The notes: generated by a model not told the origin, from the letters alone. Positions 15,815-24,918 are shown, counted from the first letter of the stretch. The stretch is 47,028 nucleotides of DNA from an uncultured Bacilli bacterium (GCA_934140355.1 CAKPBH010000007.1:1-47028), one strand, 5' to 3'. A program made the numbers and translations.

Positions 15815-16879
15815 CTAGTCTTTCTTTTTTTGAAGGATCATATCATAAAATGCTTCTATTCTTGTTTCTATTCCAACAGCACTAGTTCCGGAATCAAAAC
15901 TAAAATAAATTATTGGAATCTCATAATCTGTACTTATTTTTTCTAAAATACTCATTGCATTTAATTCTGGTGTACAACCAAAACTTTTGATGTGAACAAT
16001 TCCATCATAATGCTTTTCTGCTAATTCCATAGATAAAACAACACTTTCTGTAGCGTCTGCTCCTAAATGATACTTTAAATATTTTTTGCCTTTTTTTAAA
16101 AGTTTTTTTAAACGATGTTTTTTTTGAAATAAAAGATAAGTTAAAGTTGTAAAACGATGAACTTCTATTCCTAATGAGGCTAATTTTAGTTCAATATTAT
16201 TGCTAGAATTCGGTTCCATAATAGAGTATAGTTCTCCTACTAATCCTATCTTTAAGCAATTTTTTGGCTTGTTTATAGGAAGAGATTTATATTTTCTTTT
16301 GTATTTTAAAAATAATCTCATTAAGGATATAGGAGTATGTTTTCGCATCTTTAATTCTTCTTGGAATTGTCGTTTTGTATGTAAAAAACTATTTGTTTCT
16401 TTTTCAAACCCTAAATTTTCCCTAGGATATTTTGATAATTTATCCATAATTATTATCATTATAGCTGTATTTAGTGCATAATAAGAAAAAGAAATAATAT
16501 TTAATTTTTTATTGAGTGATTTTGCATAATTATAGATATTAAAAATTGAAACATGGTTATTTTCAATGAAATTAACAAATTCAAACTTATAACCTAAGTC
16601 TTTTAAAATTTGTTCTTGCAATTCAGCGTAGTATCCATATCTGCATCCCCCTCCTGCCTGAAGAATGACATTAGCGCCATTTTCTAAAGCTTCAATAAAG
16701 TTTCCTAAATTATACTTAAATGGCATACATACATAATCAGGAGAATATTTACTTCCTAATTCTATTGTTTTTTTTGTAATTGGTGGGGGAATAATTACTA
16801 TTGATTTGGTAATATTTTCTAATAAATAATTTATGGGAATGTAATAATCTCCCATATGAGGAAAAGTTATTTTATTCAT
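15815..16879 (-). CDS. HgdB/DUF2229-like (2-hydroxyacyl-CoA dehydratase-related) iron-sulfur protein
   Basis: A 354-residue protein. It keeps the three Cys motifs of the dehydratase component and activase-related family: YVCMPFK near the N-terminus, GGGCRYGYY, and SFGCTPEL. It also has the C-terminal signature GIETRIEAFYDMI. The Cys residues probably bind a [4Fe-4S] cluster. In Clostridia such modules are fused to BcrAD/BadF ATPase domains in proteins of about 1,400 residues; here there is no ATPase domain. The ATG at 16879 is preceded by AGAAGGA; an upstream codon at 16909 would extend further into the previous gene. It overlaps the previous gene by 8 nt. Reaction unknown. Confidence 0.8.
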   Translation of the reverse strand: MNKITFPHMGDYYIPINYLLENITKSIVIIPPPITKKTIELGSKYSPDYVCMPFKYNLGNFIEALENGANVILQAGGGCRYGYYAELQEQILKDLGYKFEFVNFIENNHVSIFNIYNYAKSLNKKLNIISFSYYALNTAIMIIIMDKLSKYPRENLGFEKETNSFLHTKRQFQEELKMRKHTPISLMRLFLKYKRKYKSLPINKPKNCLKIGLVGELYSIMEPNSSNNIELKLASLGIEVHRFTTLTYLLFQKKHRLKKLLKKGKKYLKYHLGADATESVVLSMELAEKHYDGIVHIKSFGCTPELNAMSILEKISTDYEIPIIYFSFDSGTSAVGIETRIEAFYDMILQKKKD

Positions 16880-17792
16880 TATTTTTCCTTCTTTCTTTGA
16901 TAATGTCAATAAAACTTTCTAATCTTGTTTCTAATCCAGTAGTGGAAGATTGTTCGTCTACTAAAATTGAAGTTACAGGGATATTATCTATTTTTCTTAT
17001 CATTAATTCATTTACTAAAGAATCTGGACCACAGGGAAACGCAGTTAAAAAAATAATTCCATCGACTGAATATCTATAATAACCAATGGCTCCTATTAGT
17101 TCTTTAGAGTATGTCCAATATAGAGTAGGAGATAGTTTTTCAGCATACATTCTCGCTGTTTTTTTATCTAGTAAATCTGCATAGATTAATTCTATTCCCA
17201 TACTTTCTAATTTTTTGATGATTGGTTTTCCAATGTAATTGTCATAAGTATTATAAGGATGAGAAACTAGTAGTATTTTTGGTTTATAACTATTTAGTTT
17301 TTGGGTTTGTTTTTTTAATTTTTCTTTAAAATACTTCTTACTTGCTTTTCTTGCTTTAAGATATGATAATAATATTTTGATTATATTCTTTTCTATTGCA
17401 TGTCCTAAATGAAAATAATTAAAAAGTTCATAGTGATGTTTAGATTTTTCAATATTATATTCTAGGATATTTATATTTGGAAAAAGATTTTTAATGATGT
17501 CGTATGTTGCATTAAATTTAACACAAACTTGTTCATTTTTTCCATAATCATATACTCTAGGAACTAAAATATAATCACATTTTCCTTGCAATGATGCTAC
17601 ATGGGATAAATATATCTTGGATGATAAACAGGATTCATCTATAGATAAAGATTTTCCTAACTCTATTGTTTTTTTTGTAGTATTCTCACTAGTAATTACT
17701 TTGCAACCTAAATTTTTAAAAAAAGTTTCCCACATGATATGGTAGCGATAGTACAAGTATGCTTTTGGTAATCCGATGGTTATTTGTTTCAT
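16872..17792 (-). CDS. DUF2229-family (acyl-CoA dehydratase activase-related) protein
   Basis: A 306-residue protein that begins ITIGLPKAYLYYRYHIMWETFFKNLG-like, the hallmark N-terminus of DUF2229. Cys motifs DESCLSSK, QVCVKF and FPCGPDSL match those of the downstream gene, and both end with G(L/I)ETR(L/I)E, so the two are paralogues. The likely role is an iron-sulfur electron-transfer or dehydratase-like complex of two subunits; this is inference. The start at 17792 follows GGGTGA with 8-nt spacing. No BcrAD/HgdC ATPase gene is in the window. Confidence 0.8.
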   Translation of the reverse strand: MKQITIGLPKAYLYYRYHIMWETFFKNLGCKVITSENTTKKTIELGKSLSIDESCLSSKIYLSHVASLQGKCDYILVPRVYDYGKNEQVCVKFNATYDIIKNLFPNINILEYNIEKSKHHYELFNYFHLGHAIEKNIIKILLSYLKARKASKKYFKEKLKKQTQKLNSYKPKILLVSHPYNTYDNYIGKPIIKKLESMGIELIYADLLDKKTARMYAEKLSPTLYWTYSKELIGAIGYYRYSVDGIIFLTAFPCGPDSLVNELMIRKIDNIPVTSILVDEQSSTTGLETRLESFIDIIKERRKNNE

Positions 17793-17888
17793 TATTTTTT
17801 CACCCAATTAATTTTATGTCTTAAAAAAATAGTTATTCCAAAAACTAAATAAAGTAGTATAATATGTAGTTAGGAATGAGGGGATGGT

Positions 17889-18707
17889 ATGATAACTTAT
17901 AAAAACAGTAATATTATTTCATTTAACAATCAAATAGAAAAGGATAAGATAGGAAATAAAATCCCTACTGATTTTGGTGGAATGATATCTCATTTAACCT
18001 ACTTAAATAAAGATTATTATTACTATAAACTGGTTAATGTTCATCAATTAATCAATGAATTAATTGGTTGTCAGTTTGCTAAAATTTTAAATCTTGAGAG
18101 TGTAGAGTATAAAATAGGAAAAATGAAAGAAGACAAGTACAATACTTATGTCTTATCTAAAGTTTTTTTTGAAGAAAATTATCAATATAAAACTTGCTAT
18201 GAATATTTTAAAACAACAAGTGATAAGAATATTTCTATGTTTCAAACTCTATTCTCTCCCATTTTTTTGAGTGAATTTAAATTAATTGACCGTTTGGATA
18301 AACAAACTATAATAAAACTATTAAAGCTTATTGCCTTAGATTTAAAAATGGGACAAGTGGATAGAAATGATAGAAATATTTTATTGAAGATTGATAAGGA
18401 AAATAATATTGATTTGGCACCAATATTTGATTATGGAGAAAGTTATTATAAAAATGAGAAATTTTTTGAGATTTATTCTAATTCTTTTATCACTATTCGA
18501 CTCAATAAAATGAGTTTTTATAATTTATTCGAACGTTTTCCTGAACTTAGAGAATATATTGATATTCTAAAAAATATATCCCTTCAATCTATTTTAAAAA
18601 AGATTGAAGAAGAGAATAATATTTCATTTACAGATAGTGAGATAGATTTTTATCAAAAACAAGATTTACAGAAAAATAAAATATTAAAAAAAATAGAATT
18701 AAGATAA
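17889..18707 (+). CDS. Stand-alone HipA-like kinase
   Basis: A 272-residue protein with the catalytic core of HipA/CtkA-type kinases. A YYYYKL segment has Lys47 as the candidate ATP-binding Lys. A helix follows with NELIGCQFAKILNL. The catalytic loop is D158-x4-N163 (QVDRNDRNILL), the same spacing as HipA Asp309 and Asn314. The metal-binding DYG has Asp181 (APIFDYGESY). The N-terminal HipA_N domain is missing and no HipB-like antitoxin gene is adjacent. It has a TATAAT at 17858-17863 and ribosome binding site GAGGGG. It may phosphorylate a protein; the target is unknown. Confidence 0.7.
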   Translation: MITYKNSNIISFNNQIEKDKIGNKIPTDFGGMISHLTYLNKDYYYYKLVNVHQLINELIGCQFAKILNLESVEYKIGKMKEDKYNTYVLSKVFFEENYQYKTCYEYFKTTSDKNISMFQTLFSPIFLSEFKLIDRLDKQTIIKLLKLIALDLKMGQVDRNDRNILLKIDKENNIDLAPIFDYGESYYKNEKFFEIYSNSFITIRLNKMSFYNLFERFPELREYIDILKNISLQSILKKIEEENNISFTDSEIDFYQKQDLQKNKILKKIELR

Positions 18708-18723
18708 GATATCTTAATTCTAT
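18693..18723. terminator. Bidirectional terminator overlapping two convergent stop codons
   Basis: A perfect 14-bp stem ATAGAATTAAGATA/TATCTTAATTCTAT with a 3-nt loop AGA. It contains the stop codon of the HipA-like gene and touches that of rpoE. T-rich flanks exist on both sides (TATTATTCTT on +, TTTTTTTAATA on -). Confidence 0.8.
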
Positions 18724-19163
18724 TATTCTTCTAAATCATCATCATTAACAATAGTTAAGTCAGCTAAATCATCATCAGAATCATCATCGATATAACTATC
18801 ATCATTTATTGCATCAACATCATCTAATTCTTGAGCATCTTCGATTTCATCAGAAATCTCTTCTTCTGCTTCTTCTGGAACATCATCTTCTAAGTCTTCA
18901 ATTGAGATTTTAACTTTATGATTTGATTTTAAGTCCCAAGTTCCATCTTCTAATAAAATAAATTCCTTTGATGTTGTTAATGATTCAAAAAAATCGGCTA
19001 TTTTATCTACATATTCTTGTTCGGAAAGTTCTAATAAATTACATACTTCTTTAAATAAATCGGCTGTATTTTTGGTTGTTTTATTTTCTTCTAAATACAT
19101 TTTTGCAATCTCTTTATATGATAATAATTCTAATTCACTTTTTGGTATATTATTCAAACTCAT
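18723..19163 (-). CDS. rpoE: RNA polymerase delta subunit
   Basis: A 146-residue protein. The N-terminal HARE-HTH domain (about residues 1-85) contains LSYKEIAKMYLEENK and LLEDGTWDLKSNH. The C-terminal third is a very acidic, disordered Asp/Glu tail, as in Firmicutes RpoE. Delta displaces RNA from the polymerase and helps recycling and promoter selectivity. The AGGAGG ribosome binding site overlaps the argS stop codon, so translation is coupled to argS, matching the argS-rpoE neighbourhood of B. subtilis. Confidence 0.93.
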   Translation of the reverse strand: MSLNNIPKSELELLSYKEIAKMYLEENKTTKNTADLFKEVCNLLELSEQEYVDKIADFFESLTTSKEFILLEDGTWDLKSNHKVKISIEDLEDDVPEEAEEEISDEIEDAQELDDVDAINDDSYIDDDSDDDLADLTIVNDDDLEE

Positions 19164-19172
19164 ATTTTCCTC

Positions 19173-20795
19173 CTACATTTCTTCTCTTGGAATAATACCT
19201 AATAAATCTAAGGCATTTTGAATTACTATTTGTATCGCTAGTAATAAATTAATTTTTTCTTCAGTAGATTTTTCATCTTCTGTTATAATTTTATCTTTGG
19301 CATAGTATGAATGAAACAATGTTGCTAGGTCATAAATATAATTGGCAATGATGTGAGGAGATTCTTTTTTTGCAGATGATATTACGATATCTTCAAACTC
19401 TATTAATTTATTCAAGATAGTATATGTTTCTTTTGAATTTAAATTTACATATTGTTCTAATGGAATTGGCTTTTTGTGATATTTTTTTAAAATAGAGCAG
19501 ATTCGTGCATTAGCATATTCTATATAATAGACTGGATTTTCATTTGATTGCTTTAAGGCTAAATCGATGTTTAAATCCATGCTTGTATCTAAGCTATGTG
19601 ATGAGAAAAAGTATCTTGTAGCATTTACGCCTATTTCATCTACTAATTCCATTAAAGTTATTGTTTTTCCTGTTCTCTTACTTAATTTCAATTCTTCGCC
19701 ATCTTTGATTAGTCTTACCATCTGAAGAATTTTAATATCCAAAATGTTACTATCTTTTCCTAGCATTGTTAAGGCTGCTTTTAATCTATTGATATAACCA
19801 TGATGATCAGAACCAAGTACATCGATTAATTCATCATAGCCACGATTAATCTTATCGATGTGGTAGGCGATATCTGGAGTTAGGTAAGTGTAATTTCCGT
19901 CACTTTTAATTAAAACCCTATCTTTTTCATCGCCATATTGGGTCGTTTTTAACCATAAAGCATCGTCTTTAACATAACATTTGTCACTATTTCTTAATTT
20001 TGATAAGACATCTTCAACTAGGCATTTGTCGTAAATAGATTGTTCACTAGTAAAAATATTAAAATTTACACGATAACGGTCTAAATCTTTTTTGATTTGA
20101 GATAATAATGTTTCTAGACCCTGTTGTTTAAAAAATTCTATATCACTTTCTAATTTTTGATTACCATATTCTTCATAAATTTTTTTTGCTAAATCAATAA
20201 TTTCTTTACCGTGATAACCATTTTCAGGCAAATTACATTCTAATCCACATAATTCTTTATATCTTTCTTTTATGGAAATTCCTAAGTTGTTCATTTGATT
20301 ACCAGCATCATTAACGTAGTACTCTTTAGTTACATCATATCCGCTAAAATTCATAATTCTTGCTAAATTATCTCCGTAAGTAGCGCCTCGTCCATGGCCG
20401 ATATGCAAAATTCCGGTTGGATTAGCACTAACAAATTCAATATTAATTTTCTTGTTCTTGCCAATATTATTTTTACCATAATTTTTATTTTCTGTTATGA
20501 TTTTATTAATATAACTTAAAAGAAATTCTTTTTTTAAATAAATATTGATAAATCCTGGTGACGCAATTTGAATATCTTCAATCACATCTTCTTTTTCTAA
20601 ATTTTCTTTAATATTGGTAGCAATCTCTATAGGTGATTGATGTAATTTTTTAGTTAAAGTTAAAGCAATATTTGTAGAGTAATCACCATTTTCTTTTTTA
20701 GCAGGCTTTTCTATTACAATATCATTTTCTAATTCTATATTTAATTTATCTAAACTTTTTTTTAGCATGCTAGTTAGTTTAGTTTTTATACTCAT
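19173..20795 (-). CDS. argS: Arginyl-tRNA synthetase
   Basis: A 540-residue class Ia enzyme that attaches arginine to tRNA-Arg. It shows the ArgRS N-terminal domain, the HIGH motif in GILHIGHGRGATYGD, a KLSKRTG equivalent of KMSKS, and a DALR anticodon-binding C-terminus ending LLGIIPREEM. The ATG at 20795 lies one nt after the TAA of the DUF1934 gene (TAAGATG), so initiation probably relies on coupling. A GTG at 20804 would overlap that gene and add three residues; the local ribosome binding site is weak either way. Confidence 0.96.
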   Translation of the reverse strand: MSIKTKLTSMLKKSLDKLNIELENDIVIEKPAKKENGDYSTNIALTLTKKLHQSPIEIATNIKENLEKEDVIEDIQIASPGFINIYLKKEFLLSYINKIITENKNYGKNNIGKNKKINIEFVSANPTGILHIGHGRGATYGDNLARIMNFSGYDVTKEYYVNDAGNQMNNLGISIKERYKELCGLECNLPENGYHGKEIIDLAKKIYEEYGNQKLESDIEFFKQQGLETLLSQIKKDLDRYRVNFNIFTSEQSIYDKCLVEDVLSKLRNSDKCYVKDDALWLKTTQYGDEKDRVLIKSDGNYTYLTPDIAYHIDKINRGYDELIDVLGSDHHGYINRLKAALTMLGKDSNILDIKILQMVRLIKDGEELKLSKRTGKTITLMELVDEIGVNATRYFFSSHSLDTSMDLNIDLALKQSNENPVYYIEYANARICSILKKYHKKPIPLEQYVNLNSKETYTILNKLIEFEDIVISSAKKESPHIIANYIYDLATLFHSYYAKDKIITEDEKSTEEKINLLLAIQIVIQNALDLLGIIPREEM

Positions 20796-20796
20796 C

Positions 20797-21162
20797 TTAT
20801 TCACTCATTTCTATTTGGTATTGATAATCGGTGTTAGAATCGATAATATTATATGCAATATCGATTATATTATCTGTTATTTTTAAGTATTTTGTATGAA
20901 TATTAATCTCTAAAGTAATATCTTCTTCCTTTATGTAATAAGAAGAAGTTGTTGTTTTAAGGTTTTCAAATACTAAAATACTATTGATTAAATCATTTTT
21001 TCGTTCTAATACTATTTTTTTAGGAGATAATATTTTTAGTGTATAAATATCAAAATCATGATGATAACTTAATTTGTTTTTGGTTTTTATTGCTGTTGTT
21101 TTGATTGGAATTAATTCATTATCTGTTTTGTTTTTTATAAATCCTGATACTTGTATTTTCGT
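20797..21162 (-). CDS. DUF1934 (YwiB-like) beta-barrel protein with an apparent ACG start codon
   Basis: An open frame of 121 codons lies between the PBP promoter region and argS. It starts KIQVSGFIKNKTDNELIP, has a central IVLERKNDLINSIL and ends YQIEMSE. Length, beta-rich pattern and position directly before argS-rpoE match YwiB/DUF1934 of B. subtilis. No ATG, GTG or TTG is available near the N-terminus. A perfect AGGAGG (21175-21170) is followed after 7 nt by ACG, exactly where the start should be. The frame is intact and free of stops, so it is probably translated, from ACG or after a recent start-codon loss. Function of the family is unknown. Confidence 0.7.
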   Translation of the reverse strand, partial: TKIQVSGFIKNKTDNELIPIKTTAIKTKNKLSYHHDFDIYTLKILSPKKIVLERKNDLINSILVFENLKTTTSSYYIKEEDITLEINIHTKYLKITDNIIDIAYNIIDSNTDYQYQIEMSE

Positions 21163-21305
21163 AAAAATTCCTCCTTACATGATTAATCAGTAGACATTAT
21201 ACCACAAGTTTTTTAAAAATAAAACTTATATTTCTCTTTTTTTTACTAATAATATAAATAAGGTTTTTATATTCCTTAATATTTTTTTAGAAAGAGGGAT
21301 TATAA

Positions 21306-23285
21306 ATGAATAAAATAAAGAAGTTAGGGCTTAGTTTAGGAAAAATTTTAGGCATTTTTTGTATTCTTTTTTTAGTATTTAATTTGCTTCTTTATGGTTA
21401 TTGTTATTTAACGCCTAAAATCTCTATTCATAAATCCCAATCTTATTATTTATATGATAATGAAAAGAAACTAATTTTTAATGATAGTCGTGATTGGATT
21501 AGTTTAGAAGAAATCAGTCCTTATTTAATTCAAGCTACTTTAGCTACTGAGGATAAATCTTTTTATAAGCATTTAGGATTTGATTATTTTAGGATTTTAA
21601 AAGCGGTTTTAAAAAATGTACAAAGTAGAAGTTTAAAAGAGGGCGCTTCGACAATTACACAACAATATGCTAGGAATTTATTTTTAAATTATGATAAAAC
21701 CTGGTCTAGAAAGATTGATGAAGCACTTTTGGCAGCAGAATTGGAAGTTCATTATTCTAAGGAGGAAATTTTAGAAGGATATTTGAATACAATTAATTAT
21801 GGTGGGGTGTATGGGATTGAAAATGCTAGTTGGTATTATTTTGGACATAGTGCTAAAAGTTTAAGTCTAGCAGAGGCTTCAATGTTAGCAGGAATTCCTC
21901 AGTCACCAGCGAATTATTCGCCTATTATTAATGAAAAAAAAGCAAAAACGAGACAAAAAGTTGTTCTTTTATCTATGTATCATAATAAAAAAATCACAAA
22001 GGAAGAAATGGATACTACTTATAATTATTCTCTTCAATATATTGGAAAAAGTAATCAGAGTGAGTTAGAGAATGTTTTATATTTTAGAGATGCGGTAATA
22101 GACGAGTTGGAATCAATTGATACTATTTCTATTTCTACTTTAAAATCTGGTGGGTTAAAAATATATACTACTTTGGATGTAGGGGCTCAAGAGGCTTTAG
22201 AGAAAGCAGTTAATAAAAATATGGATAATTCATCTGAAATTCAAGTTGCAGGAATGATGGTTCATCCTAATACTGGAGCAGTTATGGCGTTAATTGGAGG
22301 AAAAGATTATTCTAAAAGTCAATTTAATCGAGCGATTAAGGCCAAAAGGCAAATTGGTTCAACAATGAAACCTATCCTTTACTACTCGGCTTTAGAAAAT
22401 GGTTTTACTAGTGCTTCTTGTTTTACTAGCGAAAAAACTACTTTTAATTTTTCAACTGGAAAAACTTATACTCCTAATAATTATAATGATAATTATGCGA
22501 ATGGAGCCATTACGATGGGAGCAGCTATTTCTTATTCTGACAATGTTTATGCGGTTAAAACTCATTTGTTTTTGGGAGAAAATACTTTAGTTAATATGGC
22601 TCATAGATTAGGGGTTACGAGTTCTCTACAGCCTAATCCTTCCTTAGCCCTAGGGACAGGAGAAATTAGTATGAATGAATTAGTTGAAGCCTATAGTTCT
22701 TTTGCAAATATGGGATATAAGGTGAATCAACACTTTATTGAAAAGATTGAAGATAGTAATGGAGAAGTCTTGTATCAGTACGATAGTCAGAAGGAAAAGA
22801 TTTTAAATGAAAATTTGACTTTTATTTTAAATGAAATGTTAACTTATACTTATGATAAGGCATTTATTGGTTATAACTATCCAACTGTTATTAGTTTACT
22901 TCCTAAAATAAGTCATAAATATTCTATAAAGACAGGAACTACAGATACGGACATGTGGATTGTTGGCTATAATAAAAATGCGGTTTTGTCTATTTGGAAC
23001 GGATATGATAACAATCAAAAGATGAGTTCTAATGAACATAATTATCATAAGAATATTTGGATTGATACTATGGAAGAGTACTTGAAGGATAAGGATAATA
23101 ATTGGTATGAAATTCCATCTAATGTTGTTGGAACTTTAGTTAACCCAATTAATGGAAATATTGCACAAGAAGGGGATAAAACAACAAAAATATTTTACTT
23201 TTTAAAGGGAACTGAACCTAGTTATGGAACTCGTGATTATGAAAGTGTATTTAAGGAGGAAAATGAGAAGAAATTTGCAAGTTAG
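21306..23285 (+). CDS. Class A penicillin-binding protein (glycosyltransferase/transpeptidase)
   Basis: A 659-residue bifunctional peptidoglycan synthase. It has an N-terminal membrane anchor (about residues 10-35). The GT51 glycosyltransferase domain has catalytic Glu82 in ATEDKSFYKHLGFD and the motif GASTITQQYARNL. The transpeptidase has Ser352 in STMK, the S-x-N motif Ser411-Asp-Asn413 and KTGT at 542-545. The C-terminal tail is short, with no PASTA domain. It has a ribosome binding site AAAGAGGGA and stands alone. The presence of a full cell-wall synthase shows that this is not a wall-less mollicute. Confidence 0.95.
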   Translation: MNKIKKLGLSLGKILGIFCILFLVFNLLLYGYCYLTPKISIHKSQSYYLYDNEKKLIFNDSRDWISLEEISPYLIQATLATEDKSFYKHLGFDYFRILKAVLKNVQSRSLKEGASTITQQYARNLFLNYDKTWSRKIDEALLAAELEVHYSKEEILEGYLNTINYGGVYGIENASWYYFGHSAKSLSLAEASMLAGIPQSPANYSPIINEKKAKTRQKVVLLSMYHNKKITKEEMDTTYNYSLQYIGKSNQSELENVLYFRDAVIDELESIDTISISTLKSGGLKIYTTLDVGAQEALEKAVNKNMDNSSEIQVAGMMVHPNTGAVMALIGGKDYSKSQFNRAIKAKRQIGSTMKPILYYSALENGFTSASCFTSEKTTFNFSTGKTYTPNNYNDNYANGAITMGAAISYSDNVYAVKTHLFLGENTLVNMAHRLGVTSSLQPNPSLALGTGEISMNELVEAYSSFANMGYKVNQHFIEKIEDSNGEVLYQYDSQKEKILNENLTFILNEMLTYTYDKAFIGYNYPTVISLLPKISHKYSIKTGTTDTDMWIVGYNKNAVLSIWNGYDNNQKMSSNEHNYHKNIWIDTMEEYLKDKDNNWYEIPSNVVGTLVNPINGNIAQEGDKTTKIFYFLKGTEPSYGTRDYESVFKEENEKKFAS

Positions 23286-23308
23286 AAAATATTGTTATTG
23301 AATTAACT

Positions 23309-23338
23309 AAAAAAAGAAGTAGATTATTTTTCTACTTC
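23309..23338 (-). terminator. Terminator at the end of the ParB-like gene
   Basis: On the minus strand the 8-bp stem GAAGTAGA/TCTACTTC is followed by TTTTTTT. The stem overlaps the stop codon of the ParB-like gene. Confidence 0.75.
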
Positions 23339-24811
23339 AATGGTTATCTTTACAGCATTTGATAAATCTTCTTCATTGATATTTATTTGATATCCAAACG
23401 ATTCTAGGTTAAGAGCAAGACTCTTAATTGTATTTAAAACTGGAGTTAAATTTTTTTGCATTGGTTCTACTATTTGATTATTTTCCATAGTTGGTTGTTC
23501 TATTTCTTGATTATACACTGGGATATTTGGTGCTGGTTGATTATTCTCTGGATATGCTGGTGTTTGAATCGAACTAACTTCAGTTGGAATATTCATTTCT
23601 GGAGTAGGATTTACATATCCAGTTGGAGCAATATTTTGAGACATATCAAACTGTGGAATATTGATTTGAGGGTCTGGTACAATATTTGGTTCAGGTTGCT
23701 CTTTTAACATATTATTTTCTGGCATATTGTTGTATATTGGTGCTGGGTTAATTTGAGAAAATGATGCTAGTTCTTGGTTTTGAATTTGATTGTTCATCAT
23801 TGAATTTGGCTCTTGAATAGATGGTTGATTCATCATTATTGGAGTAGGCTCTTGCTGCACTATTGGTTGATTTCCTATTGTTGGAGAAGTCATTTGATTT
23901 TCACTTTGTAAAGCCCCAATATTAATTACGTTATCAGTTGGTCCAGGAATAGGATTTAATTGTTCTTGTTGCCTACTAATATCAAACTGAGTATTTATCG
24001 TAGTTGGGTTTACTCCTGCAGATAAATTTTGAGACTGATTGGTATTAAAACTTGCTACTTGTTGATTTGATGATGGCTGTACTTGTTCTGTATTTATATC
24101 TGTTAAATCAATTAAGTTATTACTTTGAATGTTAGAATTAATCCCTCCCATATTCATATTTGTTGGCTCATCCTCTAATGATGGAAAAAAACGTCCTCCA
24201 AAGGTTGGTTCTTGATTATTAGATGTCATAGGTTGAGGAGATACCCCCATATTATTATTCATCATATTACTCATATTATTATTCATATTAAAATCGTCCC
24301 TTTCATATTCTATTTTATTTAATTCAGATAAACTAATGATGTCTGAATCTTTTGTTCTATTATTTATTTGTTGATAACTATTTTCTATTATGGGTTCAAA
24401 GTCATTAGGTTGATTAAGATTATCTTGATTACCATGGATAGGTTGATGCCCATTACTTGGAATATTCTTTTTAGGTAAAGAAGAATTAATAAATTTTCCT
24501 TCCATGGAAGGAGCATTTTTTTTCTTATCATAATTATTAATCATCTTATATTGTTCTACTACTTCATCATCAACATTCTTGACAAGAGCAGGGATTGTCT
24601 TTAAGCCTAGCAATCTAGCAGCTTCATATCTTTTATTACCAATAATAATTTGATATTTTCCATTATTTGGTCTTAGCAAAAGTGGTTTTAATATTCCATA
24701 TTCTCTTATTGAATCTACTAAATTTTGAAGATTGTCATCAATCATTAGTCTTTCAGAAGGTGGTATTATCGTACTTACTTCAATATTTTGTACAACATTA
24801 TCCATATCCAT
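23324..24811 (-). CDS. ParB-like N-terminal domain protein with a long Asn/Gln/Pro-rich tail and no HTH
   Basis: A 495-residue protein. Residues about 8-85 form a ParB/Spo0J N-terminal (CTPase) domain, with NLQNLVDSIREYGILKPLLLRP and GNKRYEAARLLGLKTIPALV, the latter matching the GERRxRA nucleotide motif with E-to-N and R-to-K changes. The central HTH that reads parS in normal ParB/Noc is absent. Residues about 100-440 are low-complexity, rich in Asn, Gln, Pro and Met, and predicted disordered. A small ordered C-terminus (about 445-495) ends VKITIEVEK. The position beside rsmG is that of noc/parB. The ATG at 24811 is 6 nt from GAGGG; the one at 24817 is too close. Confidence 0.75.
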   Translation of the reverse strand: MDMDNVVQNIEVSTIIPPSERLMIDDNLQNLVDSIREYGILKPLLLRPNNGKYQIIIGNKRYEAARLLGLKTIPALVKNVDDEVVEQYKMINNYDKKKNAPSMEGKFINSSLPKKNIPSNGHQPIHGNQDNLNQPNDFEPIIENSYQQINNRTKDSDIISLSELNKIEYERDDFNMNNNMSNMMNNNMGVSPQPMTSNNQEPTFGGRFFPSLEDEPTNMNMGGINSNIQSNNLIDLTDINTEQVQPSSNQQVASFNTNQSQNLSAGVNPTTINTQFDISRQQEQLNPIPGPTDNVINIGALQSENQMTSPTIGNQPIVQQEPTPIMMNQPSIQEPNSMMNNQIQNQELASFSQINPAPIYNNMPENNMLKEQPEPNIVPDPQINIPQFDMSQNIAPTGYVNPTPEMNIPTEVSSIQTPAYPENNQPAPNIPVYNQEIEQPTMENNQIVEPMQKNLTPVLNTIKSLALNLESFGYQININEEDLSNAVKITIEVEK

Positions 24812-24918
24812 AAGCATCCCTCTATTCCTTTTATTCTACTAGTATCATACAATAATTTTTTTCTTTTTTCAATATTTAAGATAAATTTTTAAATTTTATT
24901 TTCAGATACTGTTAAGTA

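Noticed and set aside
23324..24811. Calling this gene parB or noc outright
   Set aside because: The HTH needed to read parS or NBS is missing and the nucleotide motif is changed, so only a ParB-like N-terminal domain is supported.
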